DNA of 64,000 nt from Dillenia suffruticosa. Taxonomy: Eukaryota > Streptophyta > Magnoliopsida > Dilleniales > Dilleniaceae. Location: contig JAVTVX010000010.1 of assembly GCA_033439265.1 (NCBI GenBank), positions 23,487,056-23,551,055 on the forward strand, written 5' to 3'. The notes below the pieces were generated by a model. It saw only the letters and a list, made by a program, of their open reading frames with translations. It ran no database searches and had not been told where the DNA came from. Below, in pieces: positions 34,463 through 46,700 of the stretch (positions within the stretch are counted from its first letter, which is position 1; every line of letters begins with the position of its first letter). Both the position numbers and the translations under genes were made by a program.

Positions 34463-37400
34463 ATGGGGGAGAGCACGGCGGAGGATCTGCTGTTGAAGAA
34501 CTTCTTCGCCGAAGTCGGCGAAGTTGAGAGAGACAACGAAGTTGTCAGGTTTTTTCACTCTTTCGCTTTCTTCGTTTCGCTCTTGCCTTATCTAAATCGG
34601 ATTTAGGGTTTTGAGAAAAACTGAAATGAGAATTTCCAAATATATATGTAGAGAGAGAGAGAGAGAGAGAACCTCAAATTCGTGGAATAAACTGTTCTTC
34701 CTTTTTGTTCCCCGATCGTTGCGTGTTTATCTTTATGGAGCGATTCGGTTATTTGTTAATTTCAATTGAGTCGAAACCGCGTCCTTTGTATTCTATGTAT
34801 GGTTTTCAAAGAATTTATCTGACTCGAATTTTCCAAAATTAGGAATCTAGGGTTATTATTTGATGAATTAGGTTTTAGAAATGATACTTGTGTATACGAA
34901 TGGAGGAACAAGAAAATCTTGCACTATTTTCCTTTTAGCTTTATCGATGATTTATATGCACTTCCTCAATTCAATGTTCCGCAATCACTTCAAGAAATGA
35001 GCGCGCTCTTGTTTGTCGGGACTTGGGCATTCGATCAAACACGGTCATATAGTAGAATATATATTTAGTAATGGTTTTGTGGTTAATTGAGATCCTCGAC
35101 TCTTCACTGGTGGTTACCATCATTTTTTAGTAATACATGATTTGTCAATTACTTATCAGTTGTCACATCTTTCTTTTGGTGCATAATACCGTATGCACCA
35201 TAAATTTGCATATGTCTTATTAACATCTCATGTGCTTATTGATTCTATTTTCTAGTTGGTTAAGGTATTGTTATTGTATGAGTATAAACTACGTAGGATC
35301 TTTGCATAGTTGTTAAAGATGAAAGTGGATAGGACTCTTTGGAGGTTTTTCTTTTTTCCCCATTTGAGTTATACATTTTGAGTGAGACCTGCACCTTTGG
35401 AACAGCCTTTTTGTAACTATTTCCTGTATTGTTGTTGTTTTTTATGCATATCAGTGATTTTTTAAGTTGCAAAATACATGGTTTGTGTTTTAATGTTTTT
35501 GTGGAGACCCATTCCCCCAACCCTAGATGCTTCACTAATGAATTATGCTTTTGGGGATTCTTTTGCAGGATTCTTGGTTGCTTCAAATTAAACCCATTTG
35601 AGTACCTAAATCTTCCATTTGATTCATCCCTTGATGATGTGAAAAAGCAATATCGTAAGGTAATTTCATGGGGTAAAATAAGCATAACAAATTTCTTGGC
35701 ATTTTATCATTTACTGGGCATTTACTGACACCTTGCCATGAATTTCACATTTTCTAGTTGTCCTTGATGGTTCACCCTGATAAATGCAAGCATCCACAAG
35801 CAAAGGAGGCATTTGCCGGTAAGGTTGATTGCATTTTGGAATTTTCTCTCTTCTCTTTCTCCTTTGTATCTAAAGTAAAAGCAGACTGTTATTTTCTCAT
35901 GTTGCATAATTTGATTTAGGCAATTAATTTTCTCATGTGACCTAGGCTTTGACATGTATTTTTTGGAATTACTAGAAACTAATTCATATTTCCTTCATGC
36001 TTGAAAAACTAGCTGCAAGCAATTTGCATGGAAATTTATTGGCAACCCTGAATCCCAACAATAAGGAAATAGATATGTTCCACAATAATGTTTGCGCAGG
36101 GTTTCTGTTCCAACAATAATTTGTCAGTTGTCTCGCTTTATCAATAATGTTTACGCACCATTTGTCAATATTTTGGTGCAGAACTTCTGTCTCCATTTAT
36201 CTTTTAGGATTTATGTTCCATGTTTCAGCTTTGTTTGGGCACAGGTTAGAGTCAGTAGTCTTAACCTTGGTTTATTTTCTGAGTTCTCGGCTTTCCTTTG
36301 TTGTTATTCATCATGTTCATCAAATCAGCAATACTATGCTAGTTTGTGGACCTTCCCGCACCTTTAGAATTATTTAATTTTGGCATGCTAGTTTGTGAAC
36401 CTTCCTGCACCTTTAGAATTATTTAATTTTGGCTGCTTACTCCAAAAGTCTTTAACAATCGTTTTCAGCCTCTCCATGTATCCTTAATTTTAAAAATTTT
36501 ATTTGATTCAAGATAAAGTTTTTGAGAACTTAAATTCCATCCGGTTTGGTGTTCATTCATTCTGTTAGTGCTTCTGTCTTAGGCAGTAGATTGATTTCTA
36601 GTCATGTGCTTATGGAAATATTCTACTAGGGTGTTGTGGTTTTGACTTAAATGGGCAATTGTTTTGTATATCACTTGTTCCATGCTTAGCAGCTGGGTTT
36701 CTGCTGGTAAAATTTGATTGTTTCTTATGCATTCTGTTTGCATGTGAACAGCACTGGCAAAAGCTCAACAACTATTACTGGATCCGCAAGAAAGGGAATA
36801 TGTCCTTAACCAAGTCAATGCTGCAAAAGGTTGGAGCTAACCTTTCTTATAGTTTTTCCTTATCTGCTGTGGGAGGAAATTGGGACAAATGATAATTTTG
36901 CAGTATTCCCAGTTATCTCATACAATATCCTAATGGTTTCTGCATATGTGTATATTTCTTTTCAATGTTGAAAACAGTCACCGGAAATTTGGACGTCTCT
37001 CTTCCTATGTGCAGTTAAAGCATGGCTTTTGTTTAAATGGTTTTCTCTGAAGTTGTCATTTTTTATTTAAATTCTGATTGCAGAAGAACTTAGAGCAAAG
37101 AGAAAGAAGCAGCTGAAGAAGGATAACGCTTCAAAGTTGAAGTCCTTGGTTGATGAGGTAATGCAAGGTTATACTTGCACACTTCTTCTCTGCCTGGGCA
37201 CAATATGCTTAAAATAATTCGGAAATTTCAGAAAGGGTTGTTGAAAATCATTCACTACTCAATGGTGTGGTGAGTTAAAGGATGGAGGTTGCTAGAGATG
37301 TTATTTCTATTTGGATTATCATTTTACCTTTAAAACACAAAATGGGGTTGATATGCAATGTGTTCAAGCCAATTTTGTTTTTTGATCTGATTGTTAAAAT

Positions 37401-39148
37401 TCTCTTATATTACTTCAATATGGTACACTTTGTGTGTGTGTGTGTGTGTGTGTGTTGGTTGTTGGCAGCTCGGTATGTTTTTAAACTGAATAGTTATGTA
37501 CAATCACTGCAACCCCCTTCCTCCTGTTCTTTCTCCTACAAGCAGAAGAAACAGAGAGAATAACTAAGAAGAGAAATCAGAAGGCGCCATGATGATTTTG
37601 TTGCTTGATACAGGGAAAATATGAGCAACAGTATGAACAATCTGAGGAGTTCCAGCAACAACTAAAGTTGAAAGTCCGGGAAATATTAACAGAACAGGAA
37701 TGGCGGAGAAGGAAAATGCAGAAGAGGGTATTCTTAGTGCCTTTGTCAATGATTGCTTCTAACTTCATACTTCTATGATGTATTTTCATAATTCTCATGT
37801 TGTGCAGATAGCAGAAGAAGAAGGTAGATTGAAGAAGGATGAAGAAGAGCAAAAAGAGATGTGGAAAAGAAAGCGAGAGCATGAGGAACAATGGGAAGGA
37901 ACAAGGGAGCAAAGGGTCTATCTTTATCCTTTTTCTCAGATCTTGTATGCTGCCTTATCTGCTTGTGCCTATTGAATTATAGGGGGAGAAATATTAACTT
38001 GATAGAGTGGGTACTTGTTTGAATCATCAAGATTCTTGACACGAGAAATGCTTGTTTGTTAGGAAATTAAAATTAAGTGTTAGTAAAAACAAACGTAGTA
38101 TAATCTAATAGAATATTACTAGCCCATATTCAGGCAAGCTATAGAACTAGAGAAATTATTGTTTTTAAAAACGGTAGATGGAATGCTTGCTGGGATCTTT
38201 TCTTTTCTTTTTTTTTTTTTGGCCAAATGCTACAAGTTGTGGTCTACAACAAATATACAGATGCACCAATATACAAGCCTTTTAGCTTGTGAGTTATATT
38301 GCTAATTTGAATCAAAGACCTCTTGGTAACAATGGAGCAGCCTTATCACTGTACCAAAACCCACACTGAGAACATCAGATAATTGGTGACAGTGTTATCT
38401 AATCGAGTCCTTGAGGACTTGTGTATGGTCAATGTGGAATTATCTTGTACTAGATTATTTTGGCAAGGTGACCATAACTGTAAAACCATGCTTCAGTTTC
38501 CTGATTGGTGGTACTGATCAAAAACGTCTTTATTTTCGTATTTGAAACAATGCTTCTTCTCGCTGTTTGGAGAACCATATGAAAAGCCCCCTGGATGGCC
38601 TTTTTTTTCCTCCTAATTTTTAAAATTGCACTCTAGGGATAGTAATGAGAAGAAAGAATGGAATTTGCGTATAATGTAGATGGAAGCCTTTGTGCCACGG
38701 TATCTCCAGGTTCTGTGTTTGTAGAACGCCTCAATGTTCTTGCCGGCGCCTTCTATATTAGGAGTATGGAATGATGCTGGGCTATTCAGATCTCTCTCCT
38801 ATATTGATCTCTTAAACGGTAGATCCCAAAATTTGGGATTAAGGCTTAGTTTTTTGTTTGTTGTCGATATGGTTAGCTGCTTTTTTTTTTCCTAATTTGG
38901 ATCCTTGATGTTGTCTTTTGTTACTAATGTTTCAGGTTTCAAGCTGGAGAGATTTTATGAAGACTGGGAAAAAGGTAAGATTATGTGCTTAACTTTCAGC
39001 CACCTGCATCTGAAAGACAAAGAATAACTTTGTGAAGGTATATTTTATCGTCTATTTGCAGTCTAAGAAAGGAGAGATTCGACCGCCAAAGCTGAAAACA
39101 GAAGATCCTAACAAATCCTATGTTCAAAGGCCTGTGAAGCGAGGTTAA
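34463..39148 (+). CDS. DNAJC8: DnaJ homologue subfamily C member 8 (SPF31-like)
   Basis: Nine exons rebuilt by hand, all GT-AG: 34463-34548, 35569-35659, 35758-35818, 36752-36829, 37084-37157, 37614-37727, 37808-37915, 38936-38974 and 39062-39148. The joined frame is 738 bases, 245 aa plus stop, without interruption. A J-domain spans about residues 36-105 (NPFEYLNLPFDSSLDDVKKQ, then LSLMVHPDK with HPD at 65-67). It is followed by a long charged helical region (EQEWRRRKMQKRIAEEEGRL) and ends SWRDFMKTGKKSKKG...RPVKRG. This is the conserved DNAJC8 layout. The human homologue SPF31 is a nuclear spliceosome-associated J-protein that works with Hsp70, so a similar role is inferred. Introns hold a 49-base tandem repeat, a (GT)n tract and a reversed SINE. 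It converges on the BSL gene. Confidence 0.93.
36336..36433. repeat. 49-base tandem duplication in an intron of the DNAJC8-like gene
   Basis: Two adjacent 49-base copies (36336-36384 and 36385-36433) begin ATGCTAGTTTGTG and end TTTAATTTTGGC, with about three mismatches. It lies in intron 3. Confidence 0.9.
37431..37455. repeat. (GT)n microsatellite
   Basis: About 25 bases of GT lie in intron 5 of the DNAJC8-like gene. Confidence 0.9.
38198..38356 (-). mobile_element. Au-like SINE fragment in an intron of the DNAJC8-like gene
   Basis: On the minus strand it starts GGTACAGTGATAAGGCTGCT, then CCATTGTTACCAAGAGGTC and TTTGATTCAAAT, matching the A-box and B-box head of a widespread plant tRNA-derived SINE family (consensus-like GGTAAGGCTGC...GAGGTCACGGGTTCGA). 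It ends in a poly(A)-rich tail (T-rich on the plus strand, 38198-38220). It is antisense to the host gene in intron 7. No clear target-site duplication is visible. Confidence 0.7.
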
Positions 39149-40704
39149 AGAAAGGCCATTAGAGGGTTCCTTTGGGAGACCATCATTTCCAGAATTGAAG
39201 AAAATGCTTCATGGTGGATAAGGTCTGGACCATTCGTTGTTTGTATGAAGGCTTGTTCTTGCCAATGAGAGCAGCATACATGACTTCGCCTCTCCACCAA
39301 GATAAATAATCTTTGTATGAAAATTAAATTTATGATAGGGGACAACCAAAGATAGATGTAAAAAGATGAGCTGTAACCTAACTATATAGTTTTGCAGGAT
39401 GCCTCTTGACTACAATTCAATTTCTCGATGTTTTCCTTCAGAATTGAACGAGCACTGGTGCCTTTGTGCATGACAAGGCCTGAGCATTAAAGACTTTGAC
39501 TTGTCAACGAACCCGAAAGATTAGGCCGCCAGGAGCAGGTTTCCCTTTCGATCTGGATGGGCTGAATTTGGGTCGCAGATTTGGGCCGCCAGGGCGTGTT
39601 CTAACTTGTATAGTTCGTGAAGTCAGGCCTCTAGGCCTAAAACACAATTGGATGACTAAACGCGCCGAGGCCCTCTATCGGGCATGTTTCATCTGGACAC
39701 GAGGCTTTGAGCCCAACTGGGCCCAATGGTTTAATATTTTCCGAATTGGGGCCCAGCCCCAAACGCTCTCTCTCGTAGGCTTGTGCACATGGCCGTGAGG
39801 CCAGATTTACGCATTGAGCTGAATGGCCAGGACACAGATTGCACATATTACATCCCAAGATTCGAAAATCAGGCCCAGTAGAATTCCGTCCTGGGTGAGC
39901 AGGCCGAGCCACTTCTAACTCGTGTAACGTCCCACTCAACCAATGTCCTTGCACACCACCCGGGAAGAACACGGTTATGCCCCCAAAACAGAAAAGTAAA
40001 AGGGCACATATATATGGTAGGATAGAAGAAAGAAATGAAATTAAACTTAAGGGTACATAACCTTAAATGCAGTTGGCAGATTTATGTTTCCTCCGGTAAA
40101 GCGTTTCATATCATCACACAAAAACTAACATTGTACAAGGTTATGAAGATTACAGAAAGCAAACAACTCTATGATACATCGACACCCACAATGACTTTTG
40201 ATATATATATACTATATATATCTCACCCATCACATATCAAGACCCCATCCCTCTTTTTTTTCAGAATAAAAGGTAAAAAAAAAAATAATATGCCTAAAGA
40301 TTAAAAATGAGGATTAAAAAAATATATGGAGCTAATGGAAACGAAAAGAGAGAAAAACCAGCACTGCCATCATGACGGGTCAATCAACCAGCATGAAGGT
40401 CTGTCTTCTACCTCTCTGGAGCTCAATGTATAAAGGGCACCTTTGGGGGGAAGCCACCTTGCATGACATGTTGAATGTTTACAAAGCACTCTCCGCCTGC
40501 TCACGACCCAGTAGCTCATCATATACCTTCATCCTCACAAGGCCCTCCAATCAAGTATAACATTAAAACTGTTCGATGTCCTTTATCTGGGTACAAAGAT
40601 GAGTTTGGGCGCAATCATCAGTGGCACTGTGCGCTATATAGAAGACCAGAAACCTGACGAGGCTGCATGAGCTGGGAATTAGTATGAAGCAATTACAAAG
40701 GCGC
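39149..40704. other. Convergent intergenic region with a GC-rich island
   Basis: The 3' UTRs of the DNAJC8-like and BSL genes meet here. The stretch at about 39490-39970 is much richer in G+C than its surroundings and holds several GGCCC/GGGCC words (for example ACTGGGCCCAAT and GGGGCCCAGCCCC). I recognise no protein in it. The AT-rich part from 40000 to 40330 shows nothing. The 3' UTR of the BSL gene probably covers the last few hundred bases before 40704. Confidence 0.5.
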
Positions 40705-43700
40705 TTATATCCAAGCCAGAGAACCCTTTTCATTAGCAGCTTGAGGACGGCCTCTTGTTGGTGTTGGCGGTCTGTTAGCATTCAGTTCCTGCTTTGACCA
40801 AAGACCACCATAAAGTTAGGAGTGCCTGGACACTGTAAATGCATTAAAGGTCGATCCAATTCACAGAAAGTAGCCAGACCTGCATCCACGTGTCTTCTAT
40901 GTGACGTTCTGGGGATGCCTCTGGTGATGACAGAGCTGGGGGTAAAGGATGAATCAGCTTTGGAACTACAACAAGATCCCTTCCTAAAACTAAGATTGCC
41001 CCTGCATTATTTGCTGTGCCTGTAGGAACACGGACTAGTATAGGTTAAAAGGCTAAAATGTGACTGGAACTGCACAACTCTCAGTTCGGAGCTGGGGACA
41101 TACCACAGTAATTGGTGGCTGAAAAGAGGGTTATCAAATGTCCCTGGGCAAACCGTTCAAAACCATCCATCACGCATTCATGTGCACGAACAATCAATTG
41201 AAGATCATTGTTGTTGCAGAATTCCATCACACGATCAGGCTGTAAACAGCAATAATATTACTGATATAAATTATAATGTATTGATTACTGGAAATGGATG
41301 CATCTCACTTCATAACCCCCATTGATGTACCCACTTGCATAACTACCATACCATGTACTTTGATGTGTCTCCAAGGAAATTGGTAATGAGATTGGCTTTG
41401 TCCTCTTCTCTTTTCTTCTAATGAGATTTCCTTTTAAAACCAAAAGAAAAATGAAATAAATGAAGACATGGACGTACCCCAAAAGTGACTAACCCAGGGC
41501 CCCTGGCATTTGGTCTTAATCCTTCCACACTGTCGTTCTCAGTTGGGTCAGACCTACAATTCAATAAAAATATGAAATAAATACAAGGTGTAAAATCTTT
41601 ACAAAGCACCACAATGGAGACATATTGACAAGCACTGACCACAACAAATCCATAAGAACTATAGAGCCGGCTTCCATTGTGATGGGACGTTGAATGTTCT
41701 CAATCTGTTCAACATGGTTTATTGACCGGCCAATTCCACCATGCATACAGATAATCTTTTTTTCAATTAGGGCAGCTAACGGAAGCCAATTAAACAATCT
41801 GTTTATTCGATGCCATGCCCATATTCCATCCCTCTCACCCTGTTCAGCATGTAAATAGAATTAATGCATGCAATGAGAAGCAAACAAAACCTTCGAGTTC
41901 AATAACAAGTTCTACCATGCGCTCAATGCACTCGATCCGGAAGCCAAAAAGGGCGTTTATATCTGCAGCCTCGTGGTTACCACGAATTAAATGTACATTG
42001 TGAGGATACTCGACCTACAAAATTGAAATAAAAGCTTACCTCATCAAACATCAACATTAATAAATCAGAACATTGATCAGATAAAGCAACAAGGACCTGG
42101 CTATACCTTTAAAGCAAGTAGAAGAGTAATAGTTTCTAGGCTATGCTGACCCCGGTCAACATAGTCTCCTAAGAAGAGATAATCGATATATCTGATAATC
42201 ATCCACATTACATCAGTATCAGTACCAACAGGGGAAAAAAATTGCATGTAAGCAGATGAGGCATATTCAAAATAGAAATGAGTGATTGCATATGTTGATC
42301 ATATAAAGAATTTTGACTCGTGGTTAAATTAGAAGAAAATTTGGTACATCAGAGGAATAATTGAAGAACAATGGAGTCATTGTCACTAAAAACTGATTGA
42401 GGCGCTGAAAATTTTGAATGACAGTATATTTTACTAGAATTCTTTACTTGGCCAAGCCTAAAGGGTCAGAAATGTGAGGCAGCATCATAAATATGCAATA
42501 TCATAGTATGGCATTCATAAGCAAGGTCTCTATTAAATCATGGAGCCGGAATATTATCTCAATATTACTAAATTTAATGTAACTGAAATGAAAGGATGAT
42601 AGCAAGAAGTATTAAGCTCAACCAAGATATTAAAATGTTTGAATATCAGTGGTTTTAGAAAAAATGGGAAGCTCTAGATGCCATAAACATTAGCTGTCTC
42701 CAAGTGGAGCATGCAGGCAGATGTAAATGAGCATGGACAACACTCAGGCAATGGAGTAACCTGAATGAGATTCAGCGCAGAAAATCTGAATGCTATGGAA
42801 GGTTAAATTATGGATCAACTAGGCTGTGCGCTTCATCTTGGTAAGGGCACATACAGTTATTCAGTCCAAAAATCCCAGAACTCCAACAATGGAAAATGGG
42901 TATAATGATTAGATACATACGCTATGTCTCCTGCAGTCGAAGGGGAACCATATTCATCAAATAAGCGCATGAGATCTCCAAATTGCCCATGCAGATCACC
43001 AAAAATCTTGACAGGTGCTTTGAGTTGTAGAACAGTAGGTTCACTTGAAAATATACGTTCAGTGTCATCACAAAGCTCCGCTATTTCATTGCAATCTAAG
43101 AAAAACTGCCTGCGAACTGGAGGTTTCCAACCACGAGGCTTCAGCAGATGTGCTATCACCTGAAAAGCAACCAAATTTAGAGTACTTTTTTGCATCCCAG
43201 AACATCAACTAGAAACAAAAGCAATTACTCAGTCTTAGTCCAACAATGTGAACTTGCCTACATTAGAAATGCCCATGGTTCTGTTTTAGAATCTTGATCT
43301 ACCACTTGACATTTTAGTTTGCAATATAGCAGTAAACTACCTCCAATTCACTTGTAATACCATCTAATTCACAGTATAGAGAGATGAAGCACTGCAAGCA
43401 AATATGAAAATAAAAGCATATGATTGTTGCCTAGCAAATTTGCTTATCCTCAGGGTACAGCTAGCTCTGAGGCCTATATAGCCAGACTAGGAAACCAAGG
43501 CCATGCCAAAGAGGCCATCTAAATCAGGATTCCAACTTTTTTCTAATCCTTTCATGGCAAAATCCACTCCCAGAATGTCATCGCATTTGCACTGCAAACA
43601 TGCATATCTAAGGACATCCACATTACAAATCCAAAGACTTAATTGCACAACAAACATAAAGTCTCTCATACCTTTTTGGGTACACTGTTAATAGACATTT

Positions 43701-46700
43701 GCCGGTCCAATAGTTTCCTTGCTGCACTAGCACTTTCTGGGGTTCCATAGCTGACTCGCCTACCCTCATTTTCAAACTGATCAATTGAAAGTTGTCTAAC
43801 CATGCCACCTAAAGCTCCACTAGTCTCTGCAGCTACAACCACCTGCATATAAGAAGAAATTGACATCCCTAAAGATGGTAGTGGATGAGCATTGAGCGCA
43901 AATGCTCAAAATATAAAACAATCAAATGAGCAGAGGTAAATAGAACTGACAGCTCTGTGATGGAGCCGGACTCCAGCTGGAGCAAGATTATTTGACAAAG
44001 GAGAATCAGAGACTTTGATCAAACTAGATATTGGTTTGCCACTAGGGGTTGCCTCTGAACCACGATCTCTGTCTGGTAGTTCAACCTCTCCATTTACTTG
44101 TCGTGCCTTGGCAGCAGCAAGTGTGGCACTGATTGCCTCAGCTTCTGCGGCTGAGGCTTCAACCAGGTACTCAACACCTTTACTTAGTCTCCTGGAGTCA
44201 TTTAAATACAATAGCCCATTAAATGAGAAGGTTATTGCAAAACCAAAAACTACAGATAAAATGAAAATGAAAACTAAAGGAGAGTAAATCAAGAAAAGAT
44301 GCAAACATTTTTTTTTTTGGCTTATGCAGATATTGGTAGGACTGTCATGGAAGACAAATTGGAACATGATGGCAACTTCCCTACCTTGATCCCTGTAGCA
44401 CAGCATTCTCAGTGCTTATATCAGTATACATGTCACCATTTACAGGGGGGGCAACAGGACTTCCCAGCACAACTGCACCATCAGGAGATGCATCTGGAAT
44501 GGCTTGCCTAGATCTTTCATCCACAAATCCATACCTTCCAAGTAATCTTCCTGGTTGAACATTGGTTGCAGCAGCTGCAGCAGCAGCCTGTGAAGCTGCA
44601 GTAGTTGTTTCAGCAGCAGCCAGATCCTCAGCAACAAGGAGGTCATCTAGCAATACACCTATATAGCACAAACAAGAGAGAACCAGAAAGACATGGAATT
44701 ATTTCTTTATGAAAGCAAGAGGCCAAAAAAATTAAAAAAAAATTAAAAAAAATCCTTTCTTATTACAAGAACAGATTCCCCTCAAGAGATGGAATTATTA
44801 TCGACCCAAAAAAAAAGAAAGATGAAAAAAAAAACAACTTGAGTCTTACTCCCAACAATTGGGTTCGATCATTTGTGAGATAAATATAGAAATGATTAAA
44901 AAAATAAATAATAAATAATAATGAACAAAAATATCTATAATATGTTAGTTTAATTTATGAGTATTCTTCTATACTACTCATTTCTATCCAATATCATCTT
45001 TTCGTTAAAATTCTTAACTATCATATCTTTACGGATAAGTTATTTCAATATCTTTACGGATAACTTGTATTCAAATTTTCAGCGGTCTAACTTTATATTT
45101 TACTAAATCTCTTATATTTAAGTTATCGATTCTCCTAATCAGTGCGTTTTTTTATCTTCTTTGCTCATGCTCAAACCACCTCAGATGACACTCTCACATC
45201 TTATCCATAATTGAACTCTCAGCTTATTACAAATCTCTTCATTTCTAATTTTATCTCTTCTAGTTTTGCCACACATCTACCTAAATATCTTCATTTCTGC
45301 TACAGTCATTTTTTGTTCTTATTGTTTAATAACCCAACACTGAGTATCATATAATAGTATAGATCTTAACGCGATTCTATAGAATTTTCCCTTCAAATGC
45401 AGTAGTATCGTGCAATAGCAAAGAACTCTAAATGCCCTTCTCCATTTCATCCAACCCGCTTAAATCCTATGATTTGCATCTTTATCTATATTGCCATCAT
45501 TTTAAATGATAGGACCAAGATATCTAAATTGTTCACTTTTTGATAAATTTTATCAATCTAATCTAATCGTTTTTCATCATTCTGATAGTTATTGCTAAAC
45601 CTACATATCATAAACTCAGTTTTCGATTTACTTAATCTAAATTCTCTGCATGCTAGTATGACCCTCCATAACTCTAATTTAACACTAATACCCTCCATAA
45701 TTTAATCAACCAATACTATATCATTTACAAAAAACATACACCATGGTATTTCATCTTAGATGCTTTTTGTGATTTCATCTATCACTATTGCAAAAAGGAA
45801 GGGACTTAATATCAAACCTTGGAGCTCAATGTTAACGGGAAAGCTATCGCTAAGACTCCCTCAAGTTCTTACATTGGTTACAGCTCTCATACATATTTCT
45901 AATGAGATTAATGTATTTCAAAAAGATCCATTTCTTCATAAACCCCTACCACAATACATCTCTAGGAACCCTATCATATGCTCTAAGTCAATGAATACCA
46001 TATGTAGATCTCTCTTCTGTACTCTCTATGTCTCCATCAAATGTCTTAACAAGTGGATTGCTTCCTTGATAGATTTTTTTGGTATAAATCCAAATTGATT
46101 TTGAAATACATTTATCTTCAATCTCAATTTATATTTTATCACTCTCTCCCATAGTTTCATGGTATGACTCATAAGTATAATTCATCTATAATTGGAGTAA
46201 TCATGTATGTCTTATTTATGTTTATATAGTAGTACAATTATACTCTTCCTTCATATTTGGAGCATTTTCTTGGTTTGCCAAATTTTGTTGAAAATATCCG
46301 TTAACATTATTATACCAAATTCACCCAAACATTTCACACTTCTATAGGAATGTCATCAGATCCTATAGTTTTATTATTCATTCTTTAAAATCTCCTTCAC
46401 TTCATGGGAACAAATTTTACGTTTAAAATTTTTATTAATCTCTTCTACAGATATCTCGATATTTCATATATCTGTTGCACTTTTAACATTAAAAAAATTA
46501 TCATAATCTCTCCAACGCTTTTTTATGTGTTCATTCTTTACAAGTATACTATTAGTTTCACTTTTAATATACCTAACACCATTTAGATCTTTTTCCTTTC
46601 TCTCTCTTAATTTGGCAATTTTGTAGATCTCTCTTTCTCCGTTTTAAGTATTCAATCTCTTGTATAGTTCATTATACACATTACCCTTTGATTCTTGGAT

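Noticed and set aside
39496-39972. Overlapping open frames on both strands in the GC-rich island
   Set aside because: Open frames are expected where stop codons are rare because of G+C content. Neither translation resembles a known protein.
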